Positions 24,177 to 34,464 of a stretch of DNA of 64,000 bases are shown here, piece after piece (position 1 is the stretch's first letter; every line of letters starts with the position of its first letter). The notes under the pieces are model-generated. The model ran no database searches. It was not told the DNA's origin and saw only the letters and a list, made by a program, of their open reading frames with translations. A program made the translations under genes and the position numbers. Origin of the DNA: Oryzias latipes (lineage: Eukaryota > Chordata > Actinopteri > Beloniformes > Adrianichthyidae); the NCBI RefSeq assembly GCF_002234675.1, contig NC_019880.2, positions 14,497,756-14,561,755 on the forward strand, given 5' to 3'.

Positions 24177-27100
24177 AGTTTGGTCTTTAACTGAAGCAGG
24201 AGACTCGGGTTGGTAATCTGGGTTCCTTTGGCTTCCCTCCCAGGACTTTCACACCTCAGTGTTCCCCCATGCCACCAAACCTGAAAACAGATTAGCTAAC
24301 CATCACCTCCTCCCTCTTCCCCCCTGGCCTGGTCCACACTTCTTTTCATTCTACTTTGCTGCATTGTCTGCTAACTGCCCTCCCTAACCCCCTCCTCATC
24401 TGTGTCAAGATCCAGGATAGGGTTACTGTACGGGGGTCGCTGACCCACAAGAAGGGGGTAAGTTAATGGGTCATGGGACGGAGAAAGGCAACCCCCCCCA
24501 CCACCACCTGGCAGCAGACACTGATGTCATGGCAGGATGCCTTAGGGCTGAGCCACAGACCGCTGATGTCATAGCTTGCTTGAGTATCTGCTGGGTGGGT
24601 GCTGGTGGAGGTAAGAAAGCCTTCAGAATTAGACAGATGACCCCATCACCTTACTCTTTTTAGTAACTCGCCAGAAAAAAGGAGAAATCCTTCTATTTTT
24701 CAACACTTTATTCTCACAATCAACACATAACATCCCTTTTTTGCAAACTGACATGAGTTTCAATCAATGTTTTGTAACTAACATCAAGCATTTTTGTCTC
24801 CCTGCTTTGATTGCTCATCAATACATTTTGTGTTTTCAGTTGGAGGTCTAGCAAGGGACTGCACTGACCAGTGCAGGTTGCCATCTGTGACCTTGTGAAA
24901 GAGGAGTAATGAAAATTTAATGGGAGAAATCCATCCGTCTCTTTGGCTTTTTTTTAAAATGCATTATGTCTACAGTTAGCAGTTGAAGTCATGCTCGCTT
25001 TGTTCTGTCATAACGCTCCTCAATGAAAAATGGGTAGCTGCAGTCAATGTGGGTAACTATAAAATGAATTGGGACAAGGTGATTAAAACGATCTTATGTG
25101 ACGTTGAGTTTGCATTAGACTTCAAACGAAAAAGACCAACATTGAGCCTTTTTCATTGTCGCTGGCTGACATCCTCGATGCTGTGCTGTGTGTCCACAGG
25201 CTCAAACGTGCAAAACCATTATAAATTGGTACTTTGTGCATGCATACATGAGTTTTGACATGCCAAATTCCTATATTAGGCTGCACCCGCTCCCCTTTCT
25301 CCTCACACCCTCCATCTGACACTTTCAGGACTCCCAAACACTTTGATTATGAGATCGTTTTACATCACCAAGCCAAGGGAGAACCATCAGCAAGAGCAAC
25401 TTCCTCCTCTAACAATTTTGGATTGAGCTGTTGAGTGGATGAGGTCATCAGGCAAAAAACAACCCCGTTGTTCCTCACTGTCACCTAAATTGAAATTTTA
25501 TGTGCAATAAAATATTCTCTTTAACAGATTTGAGGACAACAATGTTAAGATTCACTGATATACCCTGGTGTTTGTGGGGTGTCGACGACACAACCCCGCC
25601 TGACTTTAATAGATATCTAAAACGGTGTGCCGGAGAAACATCTTATTTACCACACAACTACCATTTGTCTGCCAGAAAAAAACCCTACCAGCTGTCAAAA
25701 ATCTGCACCTGTTGAGTGGTGGCGCTGCCGGACTGGCAATCATACGCACCAGGGAGGTTTTCCAAAGTGGATTCTAACCAACATCCCCACCCAGTTCTCC
25801 GTTTCAAGGAATGACTGCAACCGAGCTGAGGCATGAAGGGAAGGCTCCATTAAGGGCCATCAAATATTCATCTGCCATACAGCGCTGAGATCTTGGCAGA
25901 CAGAGTGTCAATGAAGCTACTTCACATCAAATACACAGATGAAGCTTGAATTACCATTTAACATAACAACCTATGACTGATAAGTATTTATGAAATGTGA
26001 AACACAAGCTGCAGATACTTGAAGAATAACTCTAACCAACATGTTTTTTTTCTTTGAATATTAAGGATCAACAACAAACTAAGGACCAAACAGCTGGTAA
26101 TGCTGATAATTATGACATCATCAGAGTGACCACATGCCTCAATAACTTGAGTCAGTCAATAAAAACTCAATCAATGAATCCATTCCACATAGTGTGACCA
26201 GCTATGAAATGTATTCAGTGTCACTGCTGGAGCCGCAATCAGCCTCACAGCCTGGCTGTAATGGTGTTAGCAACATGTTAGCAACCACAAAGGAGGTGTT
26301 TGTCACACAACTTTAATGATTGATACCAAGTCATTACTATTTTCCTTTTACAAAATAAATAAATTCAAGAACACTGACATCAATACTAAAAGTAGAAGTG
26401 GGAAGAACTCTTCTAAAAAATTTACAAAAAAAAACAGTTCATTCAAATTCATCCAAATAAAAAAGTGCAAATTTATCTTTAAATTTAAGCAGTAGCATAA
26501 GGTGATGGCATCTGTTTTTGTGAATAAAGCTCCCATTAAACTAATAACCTTTTTAATTTCAAAATAAATACACTAGAAAAACCTTTTTCAAAATAAAACA
26601 ACTTTGTTTTTTGTTTTTTTTTATTCCTAAAGTTCTCCAGTAATCAGCTTTTAATGTGTCTGCTTTTTCCTAAAACTTTACTTTGATTCAAATTTGTAGA
26701 TGTTTGTAGATCTTTCTGAATCTCAAATCAACTCAAACAGATGGGAGTTTCTTTGCAGTTTTTCATTCTAAAGTTTTCAATCAAAGAAAGGAATAGAGGT
26801 CTGGATAATTTAACAGCAGTACAGACGGACGTGAAGTACAAAGAATAACATCTTTAGCTGTCAGACTAGCTTTACATGCAAACTGAATCTCAGTGATTGT
26901 TATTCAGAGTTTAGAAGATTACTTTTATTCAAGATGCAAATCCTGTCCTCACTTCCGGTTTCTTTTCTACCTCCACGATATGAAGTTTCATTGAGGTGCC
27001 CATAATTCTGGGGAAAAAGCAGAGCCTTTGTTGTTGAGATGAAGCACATCTTTTCTGAAGTTTGTGAACGTTTCAGTCCAGACTATCACAGCGCTGTTTG

Positions 27101-27340
27101 TCTCTTGTAATTGTTTTCAGTTTTCAACATTTGTACCACAATTTGTTTGTGCAAAGAAGTCAACTAAACACCACTTGCTTGGATCCTGGGTGTAAATGTG
27201 GGTTCTGGAAAGCAGTGGGACTGACATGAATTATGTATGTTGGCCATTGTGTGTTCTGTTGGCAGTGTTTCAACAACTTCCACAGAAACAACCCTATCTA
27301 AAAGACAGAGGAACATTTAAGTGACATTTAAGAGGAACAA
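24177..27340. other. Gene-free stretch
   Basis: No exon or element recognised. Unique, high-complexity sequence around 25720-25960 is a weak conserved-element candidate. Confidence 0.5.
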
Positions 27341-27697
27341 GGAAAGGAGAGCCACGTCTTTTGCTGAAGATACCGTCTGAATGTGACTGGAGCAGGAGAG
27401 CGCATGTCAGGAGTGGATGCTCAGAAATTGACTTCAAAGATGAGAAAGAGGAAAGAGCAAAAGCAGAGGACAAAGTAGTTCAAGTCGAGACGAGATGAAA
27501 GGTACTTGGTGCATCATCTAAAATGAAGAAAGAAGGTAAGAAGACTTGGCGTTGGAAGGAGAAGTGCATGACAGTTTCCAGATGAAGAAGAGGATGTGCA
27601 GAATGGTAGCAACCACTGCAGATGAGTCAGACATATCTGAGACGGGCAAATCTAGAAAGGATGAAAGTGTTTGTGAGCTTGAGAATAACTGAATACC
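27340..27697 (+). pseudogene. Old RTE-like LINE relic, left part
   Basis: Blocks near 27500-27600 ('cttggtgcatcatctaaaatg', then 'aaggtaagaagacttgg') parallel the young copy at about 27765-27865, but with many changes and stops. The young LINE is inserted just after it. The left edge is approximate. Confidence 0.6.
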
Positions 27698-27711
27698 AAG
27701 AAAGAATTTAG

Positions 27712-29701
27712 TTTCCAGATGACTGGGAAACTACAGCAGAAATTATCAGGGAAACAGGTAGGAAGGTGCTAGGTGTGTCATCTGGAAAGAGGAAAGACGG
27801 TAAAGACACTTGGTGGTGGAATGAGGAAGTACAGGAATGCGTCCAGAGGAAGAGGTTGGCTAAAAGGAAGTGGGATGTAGAAAGGACTGAGGAAGGTATA
27901 GACAGGAGTACAAGGAAGCGCAGCGTAGAGTGAAGAGAGAGGTGGCAAAGGCCAAACAGAAAGCTTACGATGAGCTATATGACAGGTTAGACGCAAAGGA
28001 AGGAGAAAAGGACTTGTACAGGCTAGCCAGACAGAGAGACAGAGATGGGAAGGACGTGCAACAGATAAGGGTGATTAAGGACAGAGATGGAAAGGTGCTA
28101 ACAACTCAGGAGAGTGTACAAAAAAGATGGAAGGAGTATTTTGAGGAGCTGATGAACGTGGAAAATGACAGGGAAAGAAGGGAGGAAGATGTGGTTGTTG
28201 TGGAGCAGGAAGTAGCAGAGATTGGAAAGGATGAGGTTAGGAAGGCTCTGAAAAGGATGAAGAGCGGAAAGGCCGTTGGTCCTGATGACGTACCTGTGGA
28301 GGTATGGAAGTGCTTAGGAGAGACAGCAGTGGAATTTCTAACGAGGTTGTTCAATAGGATTCTAGAGAGTGAGAAGATGCCTGAGGAATGGAGGAGAAGC
28401 GTTCTGGTTCCGATCTTTAAGAACAAGGGTGACACGCAGAACTGCAGCAACTATAGAGGAATAAAGTTGATGAGCCACACAATGAAGCTGTGGGAAAGAG
28501 TAGTGGAAGCCAGGCTTAGGAAGAAGGTGGAGATTTGTGAGCAGCAGTATGGTTTCATGCCCCCGTAAGAGCACCACTGATGCCATTTTTGCTTTGAGAA
28601 TGTTGATGGAAAAGTACAGAGATGGTCAGAAGGAGCTGCATTGTGTGTTCGTAGATTTAGAGAAGGCGTATGACAGGGTGCCGAGGGAGGAGCTGTGGTA
28701 CTGTATGAGGTCGTCTGGAGTGGCAGAGAAGTATGTCAGAGTAGTTCAGGACATGTATGAGAGAAGTATGACGGTGGTGAGATGTGCTGTAGGTCAGACA
28801 GAGGAGTTCAAGGTGGAGGTGGGACTACACCAAGGATCAGCTTTGAGTCCTTTTTTGTTTGCTATGCTGATGGACAGGCTGACAGACGAGGTAAGACAGG
28901 AATCTCCCTGGACAATGATGTTTGCGGATGACATTGTAATTTGCAGTGAGAGTAGAGAGCAGGTGGAGGAACAGCTAGAGAGGTGGAGGTTTGCTCTGGA
29001 AAGAAGAGGCATGAAGGTCAGTCGTAGTAAGACAGAATACATGTGTCTGAACGAGAGGGATCAAGGTAGAAGCGTTAGGTTACAGGGGGCTGAGGTGAAG
29101 AAGGTGCAGGAGTTTAAGTATTTGGGGTCAACAGTTCAGTGTGATGGGGAGTGTGGAAAAGAGGTGAAGAGGCGAGTGCAGGCAGGTTGGAGCGGGTGGA
29201 GGAAAGTGTCAGGAGTGTTGTGTGACAGAAGAGTGCCAGCAAGACTCAAAGGAAAGGTGTACAAGACAGTGGTGAGACCAGCTCTGCTCTATGGGTTAGA
29301 AACGGTAGCAGTGAGACCGAGACAAGAGGCTGAGATGGAGGTAGCGGAGATGAAGATGTTGAGGTTCTCCTTAGGAGTAACCAGGTTAGACAGGATAAGG
29401 AACGAGTACATCAGAGGGACGGCTCATGTTGTCTGTGTTAGGGACAAAGTCAGAGAAGCCAGACTGAGATGGTTTGGACATGTTCAGAGGAGGGATAGTG
29501 GATATATTGGTAGAAGGATGTTGGAGATGGAGCTGCCTGGCAGGAGGGCGAGAGGACGGCCAAAGAGGAGATACATGGATGTCTTAACAGAGGACATGAA
29601 GTTGGCTAATGTTAGGGTAGAAGATGTCCATGATAGAGTGAGGTGGAAAAGGATGATTCGCTGTGGCGACCCCTGATGGGAAAAGCCGAAAGAGAAAGAA
29701 G
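27712..29701 (+). mobile_element. Young 5'-truncated RTE-type LINE with 14-bp target duplication
   Basis: Flanked by the same 14 bases (AAGAAAGAATTTAG) at 27698-27711 and 29702-29715. It lacks most of the endonuclease and starts just before the linker to the reverse transcriptase. The 3' end carries 'gctgtggcgacccctgatgg', a common fish RTE-type ending, and an A/GAA-rich tail. Nearly all of the reverse transcriptase reads open. The clade call comes from protein motifs and was not confirmed by search. Confidence 0.88.
27721..29676 (+). pseudogene. RTE-type LINE reverse transcriptase, broken by two frameshifts
   Basis: The reading starts in one frame (with TWWWNEEVQ), shifts near 27885-27905, and runs open to the stop at 28566-28568. 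A one-base excess in a run of five C (28559-28563) puts the rest, through 29676, in another frame. The reverse transcriptase motifs are clear: WRRSVLVPIFKNKGD (about 28392-28436), NYRGIKLMS (about 28450-28476), FVDLEKAYDRVPRE (about 28651), GLHQGSALSP (about 28822) and the catalytic FADD at 28921-28932. The C-terminal part has LGVTRLDRIRNEYIRG and ends with WKRMIRCGDP. It copies LINE RNA into DNA at a nicked target. The single C-run shift could be a sequencing error. No intact endonuclease is present, so the copy is not autonomous. Confidence 0.9.
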
Positions 29702-29739
29702 AAGAAAGAATTTAGGTTTGGAGAAACAGCTTTACAGGG

Positions 29740-29880
29740 TTCTGAGGAACGACAATTAATGGTTAAACTGATGAAGGATATTTATGAGATCAAGTGTGCT
29801 GTTGGTGTGAAAGATTAGTTGAAGGTGGAGATGGGACTGCATTAAAAGTTCTGCTCTGGGCCCCCTTTTCACTGCAGTGG
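29740..29880 (+). pseudogene. Old RTE-like LINE relic, right part
   Basis: Degenerate match to the young copy's reverse transcriptase region at about 28747-28855 ('gatatttatgaga', 'gtgtgctgttggt', 'gaaggtggagatgggactgc'). With the left relic it shows that the young LINE landed inside an older, internally deleted relative. Confidence 0.65.
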
Positions 29881-31655
29881 ACGGCAAACAGAAGAAAATT
29901 AAATCAAGCATTTATCAAGTGAATCCCCTGAAAATATAAGTCACTGTAAAACAGAAGAAGTACAAATGAGTGGAAAGAAGGAGAAACTGTCAGAAAAGTA
30001 AAGAAGAAAAGTTGAGGAGCAATCTGCAACTGAACAAAGGCAGAACAGGGAAAGAAGTGTTATGGCGAGACAATAATGAGAGGCAGCAGCAAATACAAAA
30101 CTCTGATGGTTAGCAAAAGTGCAAACAAATAATATTAAATGCACTTTTTCACAAACACTTTAGGTCTTTACTAGTGGAGCCAAAGGTATAGTTGCGAAGC
30201 CCCTTAAAACAAGAAAACAGCTCCTATAATCCAAGACTAGTGCTGTTATCATCAAAAAAGGAACAAATTACTGCAGAAAAAAAAAGTTTGGGACACAGAC
30301 TTTATAGCAATTTGAAAGTTTTAACGATGATTTGTTAAAAATAGCGCAGTACTAAGATGGGTAAACTGCAAAAGCTGGTTTTTAGCTCATTTTAATTTAT
30401 GTCAAGAATCTTTGGAAAGTTAGATATATATATAAAACTACTTGGATTTTTTTTTAACCACTCAAACCTACATTATGATTCGTGTAAATAAAACCTAATT
30501 TTGTTGGTTCATATTTTTGTGTGTTTGATGGAAAAAGGGGTCAATCTGAATATGTTAAAACAGTAAAAACCTTTTGTCCTTTTATTTGTTTATTTGATAC
30601 ATTTTGAAAAAAGGCATTCAAAATGATGTTAGGTCTTTGATTTAAATTTTCTTTCAGGTTCTTGAACCGTTTTGGGTAGGAAAGTTTGACTTTCCATCAA
30701 AACCAAATATTTGATAAAACATTTCAAAGGAGTCAGTATTGAAATAAACACGGTCAAGCCTTGTAACAGGCTGAATGCTGATGTGGTGCTTGGCGTCAGA
30801 AAAAACAAAATAAAATATTGCAGGTTTCTGCCTAAATTAAAGATGAAGTATCTTTTGTGTTTTGCTCTCAGGTAAATTTGTCAACAGTGATTAGGTTACT
30901 GCAACCATAATGTTTTCATGGTAAAAATGCATTTTCAGCTAAAAAGAAAAGAAGATTGTTGCTTTTTACAAGTGAAATAACTTCCATCTACTCTGATTCA
31001 AGCAGCTCTTGGGTTGGAAAAAACAAGTACTATCTTAATCACTCTGCAGTTGTATTTTTAGTTGGTTGGCTCTCTGAAAGCAGCTTGAAGCGATGAAGGA
31101 CTCCAGACCCGTTCCAAACAAAGACACTCTGTCCATATGCAAGAGTAATGAAGCTTGCTCACGCATACTATCACAGTCCTGCAAGACAGGTAACACTGAT
31201 TAAGCTTAGGCTGAAGCAAAGCTGCGAGACAACAGTGACCCCTGTTGATCACAACAGATGACATTTTATTTCTCTATCTGTATTAGAGTGAATGGTGTGA
31301 ATCACAAAAAAAACCCAAAAATGATTTTCCCTCACAGCAACAGCAAAACTGACTCCAAAAGAAGTCATGTGTGGACATTAGATTTTTAAGTAATGATGTT
31401 TTGGTCAAAGTTATCTTGCAGTGATGAAAAAAATAATACAATTAAAGTGAGTACAGAGAGAGAGGATGATGGGGAAAAAGTGCAATTGCAACACATTTTT
31501 CTTTTTTGTAGACTAAAAGGAAAAAAATAGAACTGAAGGCATGGTTTGTGATTTTATTTTGGTTTGACACCAACATGCTGTAAAATGTTAAATACTTCCT
31601 ATAAATCTGTTATATGTTTAACCCTTTCACGAGTATTTTCAATTATAAAAAAGGT
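29881..31655. other. Gene-free stretch
   Basis: AT-rich sequence; no exon, RNA gene or element recognised. Confidence 0.55.
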
Positions 31656-31657
31656 AT

Positions 31658-32018
31658 TCCATCCATCCATCCATTCATTACTTCTCTTAACCTGCTATAT
31701 CCCTGTCAGGGTCGAGGGGATGGCAGAGACTGTCCCGGCTAGTGTTGGATGAAGGTGAGGTACACCCTGGACAGGTCACCAGTCTGTTGCAGGGCACACA
31801 ATGACTCCCATACACACTCACACGTGCACACCTAGGGACACTTCAGACTAAACAATTAACCTCTGTAGCTCGTCTTTAGACAGTGGGAGGAAGTCGGAGT
31901 GCCTGGAGGAAACCAACGCATGCACGGGAAGAACACGCAAACTCCACGTAGAAAGCTCCCAACCAGGATTTGAACCAGGGCCTTCTAACTTTGAGGCAAG
32001 AGTGCTAACCACTGCACC
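31658..32018 (-). repeat. L2/Maui-type LINE 3' end
   Basis: Starts with a (TCCA)n run and contains 'aggtacaccctggacaggtc', 'cagtctgttgcagggc', 'tggaggaaacc', 'gggaagaacacgcaaactcc' and 'gctaaccactgcacc'. This is the standard reverse-complement tail of teleost L2 elements. Non-coding. Confidence 0.88.
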
Positions 32019-32188
32019 TCAATACACAATTAAATAAATAAATATTCAGTGTTTTTCCCTTTTAAGCCGATGCTAAATTAAATAAAGTCATGGAATAAAT
32101 GGGACATTGTGAATTAGTGACAAATGGTGTGAAGGGGCTAAAATCAACTATCTTTTATTATTATTTCAGAATCATTCAGATCAGTATT

Positions 32189-32275
32189 TATCAATCAATC
32201 AATCAAACTTTATTTATAAAGCACTCTTCATATAAAATTATAACACAAAGAGCTTTACATTAAAACAAAACAAAA
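32189..32275 (-). repeat. LINE tail fragment with (TCAA)n end
   Basis: (TCAA)n followed by 'actttatttataaagcac' and 'cacaaagagctttacatt', a common fish LINE or SINE 3' tail in reverse. Confidence 0.65.
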
Positions 32276-32298
32276 TAAATAATAGAAAAACAAGCATT

Positions 32299-32370
32299 CA
32301 GATGATGAGTGGAAGCGCTCGGCTGGCAGACATTATTCAAGATGACTATATTTCCAGACCTCATGAAACG
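32299..32370 (+). repeat. 72-bp duplicated segment, copy 1
   Basis: Matches 34393-34464 over 72 bp with about five differences and no gaps, in the same orientation. It lies directly after a LINE tail and 122 bp before a hAT element. Nature unknown. Confidence 0.8.
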
Positions 32371-32492
32371 CTTATATATATAAATACGGTATATATGTGA
32401 TACATTGTTCAATACTTTTAATACTTTAAATACAATAATCTTTAGAGTACGATTGTGAACTAATATACAAAGAACCCATGGTGACATTAGTG

Positions 32493-33472
32493 CAGTGCTT
32501 CTAAATTATTTTTTGCAAGCCCCCCCCTTGGAAAAAGAAAATGTTTTGCGCCCCCCTAATCCCCCCACCCCCCACTCACACTCGCCGCGGTGACAATACA
32601 TTAGTTTAGTAGCTAAAAAATTGTGTAAGAATGCCTGAAATTGTATCTTTTAACATTAACTAAAGAAAAAAAGCAACATAAATCCACTTTCAAAAATTAT
32701 TAACTTAATTTTGCCACACAGAAACCCACTTCTAGTCTAAAACAGAAAAACAGCTTAAAGTGCCTGAAATAAAATAATCTGTCAGTCCTCATTTAAACTA
32801 GAAAACATTTTTGACCAATTTTGAACCATTTGATGCTGAGAAAAATAATTCAATCAATAAATAATATTAAATGTAAATTGATCTGAAACATCAACACAGC
32901 AGCACCAATATATTTAACGTTTTAGTCTGAATAAATATAAAAAAAAACATTGTGCTGATTTTTTTTCTAAATGATGGATTGTTTATTTCTGATCTCATAA
33001 AGTGCAGCTGTTTTCCAGCATTACCTGCTGTCTTTATGTCAAATACTGACACCAAGTAAACACAGGAAAACAAAGAATACATTTATGGACAGTAAAGTCG
33101 TCATCAAAATGTCTACAATAGTTAATAAAGAATGACATTATTAGCATGAGTTTAGTAATAAAGGCACGCGATGATCCTGGTGATGCGCAATCTAGGCAGC
33201 GTTCCACTTTGTTGCCTGAGCCCACTACCCCTCCCCTTTCATTCTCACAGACACGAGTCGCGTGTGACAGGAGACAGGAGCAGCTGCAGGGACGGCAGTT
33301 CACAGGTTTCAGGCCATCACAGAGTTTGTAACAGCTGCACAGATGTTTTTTTCCAAGCACTGAGCCGCTGTTACCACCGCCCCCCGTTAAATTTGCGCCC
33401 CGAGCAATTGCCCATATTACCTGTGCCTAAGACCCGCCCCCCTGGCATCGCCCCACTATTTGAGAAGCACTG
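32493..33472. mobile_element. hAT-type non-autonomous element, 980 bp
   Basis: Terminal inverted repeats CAGTGCTTCT...AGAAGCACTG with 8-bp target duplications (32485-32492 and 33473-33480) that match at 7 of 8 positions. The CAGTGSTTCTCAAA end is typical of Charlie-like hAT elements. C-rich segments lie just inside both ends. No transposase reading recognised. Confidence 0.85.
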
Positions 33473-33646
33473 CATTAGAGTAATAGAACAATATCAGAAA
33501 TGGATTCTGTGGTCCACTTGGTTTGTGGTAAAATATACATAATTCTATTTTTAAGAAAAAATGGGTCTGGGTTCTTACAGGTTAATATAAATATGAGTGC
33601 TCGGTGCTCATCCTGTCATAACCAACACTATAGTGCTGCTGGCTAC

Positions 33647-33666
33647 TTAGGGTTAGGGTTAGGGTT
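33647..33666 (+). repeat. Short interstitial telomere-type repeat
   Basis: Three complete TTAGGG units plus TT. Too short to be a functional telomere. Confidence 0.9.
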
Positions 33667-34306
33667 CAATTTATAATTCAAATTGTGAAAATAAAAATAC
33701 GTTAAAACAATGTTTATTTGACTGATACATTTCGCTCTAAGTCAACACAAGCTTTCTGTGTAGGAAGACTAAAAGAGAAACAGGCCTACTGCTGATTTTA
33801 ATTAGAGGGAAATTACCCAATCTCCTCATATACAATCATTCACAAGCCTGTTTTTTATTTCAACTCACAGATTTAGGAAGCATGAAAAGCCCCTGAGATC
33901 CTGTTACCCCAAACTTGTCTCTTCTTGACAATGGCAGCATTGCTGGCATCTCTGCTTCCCAGAATTCTTGTCTCTGCAGCTTTGTCTTCAAAGCAGACTG
34001 TAATCTGTATAAAAACCATGAAGAATCAAACCATATCCTGAGAAAACCATAAAAGCAAAAACTGTGTTGGAGTGGGTAGAATAAGTTCCTTTTGTTTTGA
34101 TTTAGAGTATAAAACGTTTTACCTTGCAACCCTCAAATGATTATGACATGAAAAATACACAAAAAAAAAATTGTGATTATGTTAGGAATCTAAATCTGTA
34201 CGTGTACTATAGCATATTGGAGCACAAGTGTCAGATCAGCATGTACTACATATAAATGACCTAAACATCTCAGTATTTTTCCTAAGCATAAAAAATGTGA
34301 CTATGG

Positions 34307-34324
34307 GGCCACAAGAGGGCAGCA
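34307..34324 (+). promoter_or_regulatory. CTCF-like motif
   Basis: GGCCACAAGAGGGCAGCA fits the vertebrate CTCF core (CCASYAGRKGGCRS type) well. Occupancy unknown. Confidence 0.4.
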
Positions 34325-34392
34325 TACCACTACACATAGTTGCAAGCCAAACCTTTCATCAGCTCTGATATGAAATCTGGTTCATCTTTCTT

Positions 34393-34464
34393 CAGATGAT
34401 AAGTGGAAGCGCTCGGCTGGAAGCCATTATTCAAGATGACTATATTTCCAGACCTCACGAAACG
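34393..34464 (+). repeat. 72-bp duplicated segment, copy 2
   Basis: Second copy of the segment at 32299-32370. It is preceded by a pyrimidine-rich 'catctttcttcag' that resembles a splice acceptor, and one frame is open through both copies. No protein family recognised. Confidence 0.8.

Noticed and set aside
28106..28450. Minus-strand frames inside the LINE
   Set aside because: Antisense shadows of the reverse transcriptase.
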